Source: Gnetum montanum
Lineage: Eukaryota > Streptophyta > Gnetopsida > Gnetales > Gnetaceae
Direction: 5' to 3'
NCBI GenBank assembly: GCA_015680685.1
Contig: MNCI01010845.1
Location: 77,879 to 141,878, forward strand
Length of the DNA stretch: 64,000 nt
The notes under the pieces are model-generated. The model ran no database searches, had not been told where the DNA came from, and saw only the letters and a program-made list of their open reading frames with translations. Below, piece by piece: positions 34,171-46,002 of the stretch. The translations under genes and the position numbers were made by a program. Every line of letters starts with the position of its first letter. Positions within the stretch are counted from its first letter, which is position 1.

Positions 34171-35420
34171 AAAGGTTTGACTTGTTGTGTGTTGACCAAC
34201 TACTTTTTGTTTAGGCTCTTACATTTGTAAATCAACATGGCCCCCAGAAGGAAAGGTTTCATAAATGATATAAGGCCCTTCCCACAATGTCTAAAACTTA
34301 GTTCATTAAGGTATGTGTGTGGGGTTCCAATAGAGAACCTTGTTTTCAAGTTGAAATTTTACTTTCGTTATCCTAAGGTCATGATGTTTTTCACTAAATG
34401 CTTTATGCACTTCATTCAAGGACAAGGCCACTAATCAATTCTCATCTAGCATGTTAAGGTTAACCAATCTCTCTTTTTGTGCTAAGCTTAGGTCAAGTTC
34501 AAGGTCACAAGCTATTGAAAGTGTACAAAGCTCGAATTTAATTAGAAGAGTTGGTAATTTTTCGTACACCAGCTCATAGGGAGAGTAGCCTATAGGGAGT
34601 TTCCATATTGAGTGGTCTACCTAGAGGGAATCATTAAGTTTGGTGCTCCAGTCTCTCTTATATTTTCTAATTATTCTAGTTAAGATTTTTTTGATCTCCC
34701 TATTGGTAACCTTTGCTTAACCATTAACTTTGGGGTGGTAGGGTGTTGTTAATTTATGTTCATCCCCCCAAGTGTTGCATGAGCTTGCAAAAAGTAGCAC
34801 CTATAAAATAAGTGCCATTGTCAAAAATCTGTGCATGTGGCACTCTAAACCTATTTACAATATTTTATTATACAAACTATGTAGTAGTAGAAAATGTAGA
34901 GTTGGTGATGACTACTATTTCTACCCATTTCGTAAAATAGTCAAAAACGAGTATTATGTATGCATTTTCATTTGACATGGGTATGATGGGACCCATAAAA
35001 TCTATGCCCTAGATGTTGAAGGATTCCAGTGGTTGAATCCACTATTGAGGTTCCTCCATTCAAGCAATGATCCCATCATTCATTAACAACATTCATAAGA
35101 GTGGATGAATTGGTGGTCATCACTGAAGAGTGTTGGCCAATAGTACCCTACCATCATGATTTTAATGGTCGTGCATCTCCATGCATAGTGATCACCATAA
35201 GGACCCTCATGAGCATCTTGGAGAATGCACAATCCATCATCATTAGGAACATACCAACAAACCAAGCCATTGATGCACATCTTGTAAAGGTATCTATTAA
35301 TATCCATAAAGCATTTAGCTTGATGAAGAAATTTTTGTTTCTTCCGATGGTCTAACTCTTATGGCATCTCTTGAGTGAGAAGATAACTGAAGATGCCATC
35401 ATACCATTTTGGTTTAGCAA
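34171..35420 (-). pseudogene. Gy3 integrase remnant
   Basis: The N-terminal zinc region keeps HEGPYGDHYAW, then GYYWPTLFSDDHQFI and ECC. The core has GIDFMGPIIPMS (first Asp) and IFDNGTYFIGATFCKLMQHL (second Asp). The end has GKGPYIIYETFPSGG-like sequence, the GPY motif. Several stops interrupt it. It is better preserved in its N-terminal part than the Gy1 copy. Confidence 0.8.
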
Positions 35421-35559
35421 GTACTTGTTCATTTATTGCATCAACAAAGAGGAGTTCATCAAGAAATTGATCAGAGAGTAGGCTCTCCCTCTCTTTGTTG
35501 TCCCAGCATAACAAAGACAAGTGATTAGTGACCACGTTCTCAACCCATTTTGATCTAGC

Positions 35560-35930
35560 ATTGTAAGATAGAACTCATGCTAGATCACTAGCCGCCATAT
35601 GACACTGGGGCTCACCATTGGTTTATTCATCAAGAAGCAAATGACACTATAATCAGTGTGCACAAACGTCTTGTATCCAAGCACATAGTGCCTTAACTTC
35701 TCCAAAGCATACACCACGGTCATCAACTCTTTCTCCATTGTGGTGTAATTGATTTGTGCATCAACAATGCTTCAACATGCATAGTGGATGTAATATGGAT
35801 GTATTTGATCATCCAACTACATAAGCATGACTCCTAAGACATAGTTAGATGCATCCATCATGATGTGAAACAGACAAAACCAATCAAGTTCTCATAGAAT
35901 TAGAGTCTCTACAAGCTTCTTCTTAAGCTG
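35560..35930 (-). pseudogene. Gy3 RNase H remnant
   Basis: DASNYVLGVML, INYTTMEKELMTVVYALEKL, and FVHTDYSVICFLMNKPMVSP appear in order. These are the catalytic Asp, Glu and third Asp regions of a gypsy RNase H. There are only a few stops. Confidence 0.8.
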
Positions 35931-36756
35931 CTGGAATGCCTTTTCACATTCCTTGATCCATATGAATGAAGCATCTTTCTTTGTGAGCTCAACAAATGAT
36001 TTCACAATCTTAGAGAAATTCTCTATGAATCACTGGTAGTAGCTAGTGTGTCCAAGGAATGATTGAACATATTTAACAATTTCTAGTTGCTAGGTTATTC
36101 CTTAGATGATCCAAATCCTTTTAGGGTCCACCTCAATCCTTGCTTGAGAAATTCTATACCCTGACACAATGTCCTCTTGGACCATGAGATGGCTCTTTTG
36201 CCAATTGAGCTAAAGATTAGTCTCCACACACCTTTTAAGTACTTACTTAAGGCAATCCAAGGCTTGCTCAAATGTAGCATCATAAGTGGAGAAGTCATCC
36301 ATGAAGACTTCGACCCCACTACAAATATACTATTGAAAAATTATCAAGACCAAGCATTGGAAGGTTGCAGGGGCATTACACAAACCAAAGAGAATCTTAC
36401 GATATGCAAAAATCTCCCAGGAACTTATGAATGTTGTTTTGGCCTAATCCTTGGGCATAATTTGAATTTGGTTATAGCCACTATAATCAACCAAAAAGTT
36501 GTAATAGAAATGTCTAGAAATAGTGTCCAACACCTAGCCCAAAAATGGCAATGGAAAATGATCTTTGACTATCACCATGTTCAACAGCCTAAAATCAATA
36601 CAAAGTTGTCACTTGCCATCTTTCTTTGGTACAATTACAAGTTGGATAACCAATTTACTATCCATAATTATATAGATGAACCCTACCTTGAGGAGTTGTT
36701 CAATTTCCTCTGTAATGATCTATTTCAATTTGGGATTCAATCGCCACCGTGGCTAC
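35931..36756 (-). pseudogene. Gy3 reverse transcriptase, C-terminal part
   Basis: The active site reads VEVFMDDFSTYDATFEQALD. Upstream the fingers and palm are recognisable against the Gy1 copy, although with frame breaks. Gy5 entered the N-terminal end of RT, and the missing codons continue at 52239. The long plus-strand frame at 36177-36812 is only the antisense shadow of this domain. Confidence 0.8.
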
Positions 36757-37940
36757 TGAAACACCATGAAAATTTTGAGGCCTCAACGGTTCAGAAAAAT
36801 CTTGCGACTTAGGAAAAGATTTGCGACAAAGTCGCGGCTCAGCAAGTTCCCTTTTCGGCTAAGGGTTTGTTGCGCCATGCTACACAGCACAACGTAATAG
36901 ACTCCAGAGGAAGAAACAAGACAAGGGGTGCACAACGGCAGGCCTTCAACTTTGCGGGTTTTTTATGTTTTGAAAATCTTAACTTTTGGCATATTACGCC
37001 ACATTACACAATAAAGCTTAATGTAGCATAATGCAGCATAATTCCAGAAGATAGTCCATCTAATCGCAACAACGGAGATGGTAAAATTCGAGACCTTGAT
37101 GATACAATAAAATCTCAAGGCTCAAGCAATGATTTGCAGCATGCTTCACATCTCACCAAATTTTCTTCTTAGCTAAGGGCCTATTACGCTACATTATGTA
37201 GTGTAGCATAATAAACCCTAGAAAGATTAGATAGAAACAAGGGAAGCATGGCGACAACACTTCGCTATGTTTGCAGGTTTGCTATTTTACGCTGAATTAT
37301 GCTATGTAGCGTAATGTAGCATGACGTAGCGTAATACAAGCAATGACAAAGATAACGCAATTTAGGCATCAGCAGTTCATACGTCACAATACGCTCTCTA
37401 GTGTATTACAACATAACCAAAGAACAGTTTGTTGTCAAAGCTCCAGCAAGAGTAGATTACAACGTATTACGCTTCAGAGCGTAATGCAGCGTGGTGTCGC
37501 AAGCTTCAAACACAAACGCATCAAGTCAATGGTATTTTGTAGGTTCAGGACATGCATCATCTAAACCGTGCTTTTCTCTTGACCCTAACCTTATAAATAC
37601 TCCAGTTGACAAGAATCAAAGGGTTAGCAAAAATTTCCCTAGATTGGAAAATTTTCTCCGTGAGCAACTTTCTTTCATTGGCAATCGTTGATAACTTTTG
37701 GCAAAGATTGACAAGAGAAAAAAAGGGGATTAGTGATCATAAGAACATCGAAGGTGATTGGCAAGAATCTTTGATTAGAAACAACTAGTTAATGGATATC
37801 CTACATCGGGTTTGACTCCCTTGCGCCCAGACTGGCTAGAACAAGGTAGATCGACCTTTGCTTATTTTATCTTTAAATAGCTTTCTTGTTGTTGGCACGT
37901 GCTTCGTCTAAATCGAAGTTTACTTGTAATCATTGTATCC
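36757..37940 (+). repeat. 5' LTR of Gy5, end deleted
   Basis: It starts TGAAACACC and matches the 3' LTR up to ATTGTATCC at 37940. The last 350 or so bases of the LTR, the PBS and the leader are gone. U3 contains two imperfect copies of a unit of about 300 bases (each ending CAGCTAAGGG-like) and several inverted TTACGC/GCGTAA and CTACATTA/TAATGTAG motifs. A TATAAATA box is at 37592-37599. Confidence 0.75.
37592..37599 (+). promoter_or_regulatory. TATA box of the Gy5 5' LTR
   Basis: CCTTATAAATACTCC matches CCTATAAATACCC at the same place in the Gy6 LTR (55348). It is the likely start signal for the element RNA. The 3' LTR has lost this stretch. Confidence 0.6.
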
Positions 37941-39690
37941 TTCACCTAACATCTTTGTGCCCCTGATAAACCAACAACAGTGGATCTTAGATCAAATGAT
38001 GATGGCTAAGGCATTGACAGAACAATGAGAAGAGTTATTCCATGATGAAGCGCTTCACGATGGGCAAGACGATCTAGATTCCCACTCTGAGGGAGGCAGT
38101 CACATTGATGTGGCCATGGCCCCTCCCTCCACTACGTCTTGTGTAAATCTGTTGTTCATAGTCACCATGTCCTTAACATTATCTAATACTAATTGAGTCC
38201 CGCACTTGTCCCAGCTACATTTTCTCTCTCCGACTACCCTCCCGATTGGCAGCCCATCATAAATCATCCCTCAGCAAGGGCAGTTAGCTAATCCACCTCA
38301 TCGTACACCTATGCCCATGTCACCATATGTACATGTAGTACCTACTTCGCAACTACATACAGCGCTTGCATTTATCCCAATTCACACGACAGGACCTGCC
38401 ACTACCGCATGGTGGGCTCCAAACACATCATCCCTCGTAACACAGCCTATGCAGATGTATCATCTCACTCATCATCAATACTAAGATGCATAATCAGTAA
38501 ACCCAACTGCAGGGTCATTGTTTGTGCCACCGGTTATGCAAGTGGTATATCCTATGACACAATTGGCGGTTGTTGCCCCATCTGCACCACCTGCCAAGTG
38601 GTGGATGCCACAAGCGGCACTACCTGCAAGAACAGTTTCAATAGTGGTGCACATAGGCCAAGCAGCTGCCCCTATTCTGCCACCTAGCATGGCTCCTCTT
38701 GCCATTCCATAAACAACCTCTCCATCTACGGGTCTGGATCAAGCCTTCCAGCTTATTTAGACCCTTACAAAAGAAGTTAAACACCTCAAGGCTGCTGGTT
38801 TCGACACAGTACGGGTCATGGATTTTTGCCATGATGACCCTATCAGTCTGGTAGTGCTTGTTTTATCATTACCTCCTGGGATGCCACTCCCCCATTTTAC
38901 GAAATACATTGGGGAAGGTGATCCCAATGCCAATTTAGTTACTATTGCTCAGATGATGGGCATGGGCATGGCTCAGTGATAACCTTTTGTCCTCCGAGTC
39001 CCATCTCCTACTGTCATCCCACAACCCATTACCAGCAAAGCCACAGCCCAATCTGTGCCCACACATAGGACATCCTTTGTCATCAGGGTGCCGAAGCCAT
39101 TAGTTGCTCCTGCTATGTAGGGAAAACCCTCTAAGTCAATGCCCCAATCACGACCTAATAGGAAAGGAGATGGGTGTATGACACCCAACACAACCAAGGA
39201 CCACCTTACGCTAGGGTTTCCAAAACCTACACCCCTCACCTTAGTGCTCTTGGCCCCACTTTCTTCTAAAAAAGATGACGTTACGCAAACACGACCACCT
39301 TCACCTTACCCATGAAAACACAATCCTCAACCAGAAACTGTTCCACCTCGAGAGATCCATCTCCTGGGATGAATGGAAGAAGGGAAAGGTAACAAACTAG
39401 ATTGTGGGCATGATCTCCTTGACACTTTTACATAAGTCAAGCAGGCTCTTAAACAGAAAAATACAATGTTGAGCATGTACGACTTGTTGATGACATCTCA
39501 AAAGCATCGTGAAGCCATGGTTCGCATGCTAACATCCATATCAGTGGACGAAAACTTGCCAGCAGATGAAGAAGTAATCCATGCGATTATGCTTCCTCAC
39601 ACTGCTGAACAACTATGATTCCCCAACTAACATTTCATGAAGAATCCATTAAGGATGACCTAGAAAAGGGTCAAGTGAAAACAGCGCCCA
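37941..39690 (+). pseudogene. Gy5 gag remnant
   Basis: The frame begins ILDQMMMAKAL with a Pro- and Ala-rich stretch and then FDTVRVMDFCHDDPIS and PLPHFTKYIGEGDPNANLVT, which align with Gy6 gag. The capsid core (LNWYQAL in Gy6) and zinc knuckle are missing. The copy jumps to RTSFVIRVPKPLVAP, a loss of roughly 1.1 kb relative to Gy6. It ends with a region of Lys and Pro leading to the protease. Stops are frequent. Confidence 0.65.
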
Positions 39691-39706
39691 TGTTCATCAC
39701 TATCTA

Positions 39707-40157
39707 GGTTGGCCAGTATAGAATCCGGAGAGTACACGTGGATGACGAAGTTGTTGCCAATGTCATCCCATTCCCTAGAGTGGACAAACTGGGTTTGCTT
39801 GACCAGATCAATCCCACGACAACGACATGTCTGAAATCATTTAACGCAGAAAGAGTGCAAGTTAAGGGAACGGTGCACATCAACTTTGTAGCAGGGGATC
39901 AATTCTCCACAAATGCAATGTTCATAGTTGTTGAGGAGATGCCCGGCTTCAACCTAATCTTAGGGAGGTCTTGGTTAGCTCAATTAAGGGCTGTCTCATC
40001 ACCCATTCATCAAGAGATCCACTTGCCCTATGCGGGAGGGGAAGTGATCATCCATGGTGATAAGATGACCCCTCAAGTAGTTAACAATGTAGAAATGAAA
40101 CAAGGGTTGGAGGTTGAAGTCCCCGAAGATCAAACCCTTATCCCAAAAATTGAATAG
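39707..40157 (+). pseudogene. Gy5 aspartic protease-like domain
   Basis: The last 139 codons are open. The region aligned to a retropepsin active site reads VHVDDEVVANVIP, with DDE where D-S/T-G is usual. The flap and C-terminal half are good: FNLILGRSWLAQLRA and IHLPYAGGEVIIHGD. Gy6 has VDDKATTNIIP at the same place, so the Asp-Asp pair is shared. With Gly lost it should be inactive. Confidence 0.65.
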
Positions 40158-40379
40158 GCCTACACAGTGGCCAATGAAAGCTTGACTTGGGCTGAACTAC
40201 CCTTTTAGGGAGAAGATGGTAACGCAGAGGAATGCTATAATAAGCCTCCTTGCCTATACATGTCGCCAAATCTAAAAATGATTAAGAAACAATTACAAAC
40301 CTAGCAAATGTGACATGTTGTATCAGTACACTATTACGTAGTTTACGCTCTTTCTTGTGTCGCATCATTCTTTTACACA

Positions 40380-40850
40380 TACGATTTAATAGCTTGGAAT
40401 GGCTTTAAACTATTAATGGCCTGGAATGGCCTTAAACTACTTATGGCCTGCCATGGCCTAAAACTGGCAACTCAATTTTTATTTATTTTACCCCTTTACA
40501 CTTACGATGACATAGCCCAAAATGGCTTTAAACTATTAATGGCCCGGAATGGCCTTAAACTATTTATGGCCCGCTATGGCCTTAAACTATTTACGGCCCG
40601 CTATGGCCTTAAACTGGCAATTTTTGTTTATTCGTTTATGCTTACGATGACATAGCCCAAAATGGCTTTAAACTATTTAATAGCCCGAAATGGCTTTAAA
40701 CTATTAATGGCCCGAAATGGCCTTAAACTATTTATGGCCCACTATGGCCTTAAATTGGCAATTTCTGTTTATTAGTTTATGCTTATGATGACATGGCTTG
40801 AAATGGCTTTAAACTATCAATGACCCATAGTGGCCTTAAAACTGTAATCT
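40380..40850 (+). repeat. Tandem repeats after the Gy5 protease
   Basis: A 27-base unit (for example AATGGCCTTAAACTATTTATGG) recurs about fifteen times. Units are grouped in a higher-order period of about 140 bases marked by CTTACGATGACATAGCCC. Gy6 has a decayed version at 60440-60650. Tandem arrays are usual in Ogre elements, although better known near the 3' end. Confidence 0.8.
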
Positions 40851-41018
40851 TGATAACAATATGTTCCACTTCATGACAGATAAAATCTTTGCTCAGGATC
40901 GCATAGATTGAAAAACATTGTCTTTTACTCCATTCCAATATAACGAAATGTTGGCCAATATGGTCACATCACACGTCACCTTTGCTAACACTTCCACCTG
41001 TGTCATCCAATTCTACCT

Positions 41019-44000
41019 CTACCTCATGAAAATTATCCTCATAGGAACCTTCTTGGCATGGTATCTCTTCGTGAGGGTGGTCCTCTTTGTGGGCTCTTCC
41101 TCACGGGATTCCTCACCGTGAATTTGATCTTCTTTATTACGCTCCTCCTCGTGAAGACCCTCTTCGTGGAGGCCATCATCTACATTACACTCATCCTCAT
41201 GAGGATCTGCCTCATCCCGATCCTATGGTTTGACATGACACGCACATTAGTATTTCCATCAAGACTACGCATAACAAGAATGCAATAATCCTACAACTTA
41301 CTTGTGACGGTCCCGCGTCAGCTGCGAAAGGAACCTGTTCTAAACCAATCCACAGACGTTGCATGATCTCGTCCTTGGTAAGCTCACACCAAACACCATC
41401 TCCTAGTTCAGTTCCAACCTTGACCTTCCTCTTCTCCACAGGAGTCCATCAGGGTGATTTAGGGAAGAAGGAAGAACCATTGGTTTCGCCAACAGGGAGG
41501 GTTATTTCCCTCTTTGGGGAGACGCTCATTGTCAGTTGCTCCTAAAACATTTTGTATGCACCAGAAGCACTGATGACATCAAGAAATAGTCGAAGGGACC
41601 ACGCTTCAATGGAAGAATCCCTGTAATGTTGGCGATAGGCAGCACATTCTCGCTTATACACATGCTTATGATCTTTCTGTGTCTACCCCCATTCTTGGAC
41701 CATTGCACAGTAATCTTTCCAGTCTTGGTTCCTCTGAGCAAGGAGATTCATTTGCATCTATTGCTCAATGAGTTCATAAATGGGTTGGACATTGTTTCTG
41801 ATGATCGTCTAATAGCGGGCGTAGTCAATTATAGCTATCCATCAGTTCTCATCGTTGGCTTCTCAAGCTAGTAGAAATTCATTTCAGGACTTTAGGTCCT
41901 TAACCCTACTGGGTAGGGACGTCTTCTTCTTTTCTGCTTTCTGCAACCTCTTCCAAAGAGTTTCATTGACATTCTAGCACTCCCATAAAGAGTAGGTCGA
42001 GTGTAATGCACATTTATGTGTTTCCTCGTAAAGGCTACATGGCACTTTGGTTAGTTCCGGTGAGAGTTCAGGGGCGGTGTCCATCTCAACGGGCTCTTTG
42101 GGATCCCATCTGAGGCAAGATCTTATAACATAAAAATAACAATGAGATGCAACAAAATGATGCAATATCGTAATGCCAAAAATCCCTGCGTTATAACACT
42201 TGCGTACCAACCTCAGGATCGATTTGCTCTAGGCGGCCGATCATATCCTCCTCAATGCCTTCCATAAAAGAAAATTTATTAGGGGTGTCATCCCAATGCT
42301 GAGTGGGTGCCGCTGACAAGGGCACGACAGCAGTGTCAGAAGTACCTATTACGCAAACAAAAATGGGTTAGACATAGTGTGATAGACATAAAGGGTAATT
42401 GAGACATTATGATAATGCAAAACTCAATCCAACAAAACCCTCAATGGTAGTAACGTGAGACTACCCTCTGAGGAAAAGTCAGACTCACCTACGACAAGCT
42501 GCTCCCTATTTCCCAGTTCATTCGAGAGGACTTCAACGTCCTCTACTTCCATCTCCTCTTCACGCATAGGAACTTGTGTGTCACCTGCATTACTAACAGG
42601 GGCCTCCTTTTCCAAAATTGAGGCCCCTCCTTCATGTCATATAATTATTACCCCTATTTCAGGGGTCAACTCCACATTCTTTCCTTTGTCTGCTACATTA
42701 CTAACAGTTAATCAAAACACGTATAAACGCTACGTGGCACCACGTCTATATGTAGCGTAAAAAATATATAAACTAAATATGCATCTCTCTACTTACCAGC
42801 TGGGGGATCATTCCTGTGAAATTTAATTTGCAGCCTCTTTCCCTCAACATCGGTCAGACCAGCGGACTCCACGGCTGGACGATGTTTTTTACGCTGGACT
42901 GATGAATCCACTATTTCTGCCACAAGGCATTTCCCCCTTGATACACTACTAGTGTAAGAAGGGAGTGCTCCTTCCATGCTGTCCTGGCCCCACGTACGAG
43001 GCACCACCGGATCCTTAGTTGTAAGTGAAAGCGAATCCCTGATGCCTTCAGGGGGATCTTGCGATTAGGTAGTGCTGAAAACCTGGGAAATCCAAGGTTT
43101 AGAAATATGGTTGCGATCTTGCTACACCCAGATTCCATTCCTTTGAACCACTAGGAATTCAGCAAAATGTCGAAAGCAAGCTATAAAGAAGGCGAAATGC
43201 ACATTGAAGCCGGACTCAAGCTTCTTGCGAAGCTTGATCATTTCAGCCTGGAGACATTTAGTGAAGTAGCTGGCCCAATTAAACTATGTTCCCTCCTCCA
43301 TAACCTCCTGCATGATTTGAGCCTGCTCTATGGTAAGGATTCTTCCCTAGGAGAGCATCTTGGAGAAGGCACGGGCTCGGAAGAGGGAATAAATGATATT
43401 AGCCACCTCGAGCTAGATTTTATCTACAAGGATCCCTTTCACTTCTTTTTAAACCCCTAGCCACTCCTCTATCTCCTTCTGGTGCTTAGAACTTCTCTTT
43501 GATTTTTCTTCTACTGGAAGGCCATCAGAGGGAACACCAAAAAAGTCAGCGAACAATCGAGCATCAATATCGAAACTTACACGTACATTACGCATGTGTA
43601 TGTAAAGATGCTCGGCATCTTCACTGAAGGAGTTAACTAGGGTTAAGATTTCACCCATGGTGACATTAGGAGTTACAGCCAAAAAAAGCTATATTAGTCC
43701 AACTTCCCAAAGGTTACTGGTTAGGGTAGCTGGGGCCACACTATGGCTGAGCCAACGTTGTGCTTCTTTTATGTTGCCATAACGAAAGAAAAGACTGCTC
43801 GCTTCATGCCCAGAGGCTATAACCGTGATCTCCCATGATTCCTTAATTGTGAAAGTAAAATAATGGTTTAGATAATATAGCAAAATAAAACAATTTTATA
43901 CATTGTTTCCATCTCATGAGATTGTGCAATGAAGCATGACAGCATAATTTACAGCGTCTGAAGGATGAAGGAAATGGTGGGACTTTCTCTTGCACATCTG

Positions 44001-45412
44001 CCATGGTGAGAGGATGATCCAAAGTCCATTCCTTATCCAGCCATCCGAGCCTTTTGCACTTGGTAAAAATTTTGACATAACAGTTAGGGTAATGTGGGAT
44101 TTTCAACTCTAGTTGTCCCATAACACTAGCACATACATTACTAATAGAGGTAAACTCCTTTATGGCCATCTCGGTCATAGACAACACATCTATATCACCT
44201 TGGAGACCATCCTGATTGATAAAAAACCTACATCATAGAATGTAGATAATTTTTCATACTTGACACAAACTCAAACAATGGTTAGCATATCATAACATCG
44301 TGAACACACTCACCTACCTGCATAATGCACAATGCCAGGAAGATTCTAGAAGTAGGTCGTAAGATGACAAGCCACGAATAGAGTGTTGTAGGCGTGATAA
44401 CAATTAAACCTGGGCATATCCCAGATCCAAGATAAATGCCTCAAATCCTTGGCACTGTGTTCTTGATCTTGCACCTGCACGGTTTTGACTAAGCTGTCGA
44501 CTGGAAACGTCAAGATGCTCTGTGTCGACCCAACCAGTAGCGTCTCCAGAATGGCGGTGGCTATCTCGGCCGGTAGATGTGACCACACAGTTACACTAAA
44601 ATTACATAACAATAATTGCAAAAACTCCTGTGCACTTCTTCAGAAACAAACCACCTCCTCCTTTATATGAGCATGAGGAGGAGGAACATTGGCCATGGGG
44701 ACATGTAAACAGCATAGAACGCCACCAATGTCCAAGACGATTAGGACGGGCTTTAGCGTAATCCTTTACAACAAAACATACTACCATTAGGAACAACAAT
44801 GTAGACATATTAATGACATAGAAGGTTCATCAAAAATTCATTATGCAACATTAGGGTCTCTATTCCCTTGATTCCTAGAAAATCGTAGGCCACGCTAAAA
44901 ATGCATTACCAGAATCACTCAAACCCTTGCGACGATGCAAGGTTTGTCCCTGAAAACGACGATAAAAGTAACACCGCATATTATCCTAGCGTAAAATACC
45001 ACCATTACAAGCGAGGCAACAGAATCCTATTTAAACTACATAATGGTACAATACTTGGACCCCTGTAGTTATACATTACGTTTACATAGTATTGCCCAAG
45101 ATCTCCCAAACCCCTGCGACGGTGCAAGGTCTATCTCTGACAACAGCAATAAGGTTATATCACAAACTACAATAGCTTAGCCCGCACAACTAGGTATCAA
45201 CACCTAACATAATACACATCTTCAAAACAAATACAATTACGATGCCATAACAATGAAAATAACAATCATGCAGAAGGGTAAAAGGTGACCTACAGGGCAA
45301 GTGGAGTAGCCTCCCGAGTTTCAACCCTGGCCTTCAAAACCCGCTACAAACTCTACTGCACTTCATCAATTTTTGCCAATTTAACATGCTTGCCTTTGGT
45401 GTTCGGCACCAT
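41019..45412 (-). pseudogene. Antisense multi-exon gene inside Gy5
   Basis: Read on the minus strand from ATG 45412 (MVPNTKGKHVKLAKIDEVQ), open segments are separated by good donor sites: CAG|GTAGGTGAG near 44319, CTG|GTAAGTAG near 42796, GAG|GTTGGT near 42211 and CAA|GTAAGT at 41301. Main segments read DYAKARPNRLGHWWRS, SVTVWSHLPAEIATAIL, IDARLFADFFGVPSDGLPV, a Glu-rich piece (REEEMEVEDVEVL), and QRNQDWKDYCAMVQEW. The last exon is acidic with repeated HEEE-like units and stops at 41019. The VSFDIDARLFADFFGVPS pattern resembles plant transposon-associated domains, but I cannot name the protein. The long exon (41302-42110) and its 3' donor are conserved in Gy6. Several stops show this copy is dead. 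Confidence 0.55.
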
Positions 45413-45589
45413 GGTTATGATTGGACAACCTTCGAAAAATCATCTATTTACGCCTTGCTCCTGTGTTTCCTCTGCTACATTCGAATTCAAATTCTCGATG
45501 TTTATAATCTACTTCGAGAACAAACCACTGACTTATAATGTAATTGTTGAAACTAACTATTTTCATATTCGATCAATGTGAAACTTTCC

Positions 45590-45990
45590 CAAAATGTGGG
45601 TATGTCAGTGTGACATGAAGCGTGAAGATTGCACCATTAATCTCGTAGATATCGCATTGATGATGGTATGAAAAGACCTTAAACTAACGCATAGCTTATC
45701 GTCTCGTAAGCCAGTTGCATTAACTACGGTCTGCACGAAATTCTAAATTAGCTGTTTCGACATGCTAGATGTGTCACGTTACACCTGTCATCATAGTTTA
45801 TAGAAGTTTTATGCTAACATCTAGGAAATTGGGCTCATCGCTTTCTTACAAACTTGGCATTTTATGACAATATGCTAAGACCTTAAATTGGCAACCTCTT
45901 TAACATGTACGAATAAATAAGAAAACCTTTTATTGCTGCAACATATCAGCAAAAACAATGTAACAACTCTCATTTTTGGTAGCTTTGTAG
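45590..45990 (+). repeat. Degenerate repeats and possible splice acceptor before RT
   Basis: Scattered units ending CCTTAAATTGGCAA or CTTAAACTAACG resemble the arrays before and after pol. TTTTTGGTAGCTTTGTAG at 45973-45990 could be an intron acceptor that joins gag-protease to RT, as proposed for Ogre elements. This is inference. Confidence 0.35.
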
Positions 45991-46002
45991 GTCAATTCAC
46001 AA

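Noticed and set aside
36177-36812. Longest open frame in the window (211 codons, plus strand)
   Set aside because: It lies antisense to the Gy3 RT domain and runs across the Gy5 insertion border into its LTR. The minus strand has recognisable RT motifs, so this is a shadow frame.
38409-38832. Several overlapping small frames on both strands
   Set aside because: They fall within the Pro- and Ala-rich gag remnant of Gy5, where low stop density opens several frames at once.
40380-40850. CRISPR-like array
   Set aside because: The repeats are contiguous and degenerate, without unique spacers, and lie inside a plant retrotransposon.
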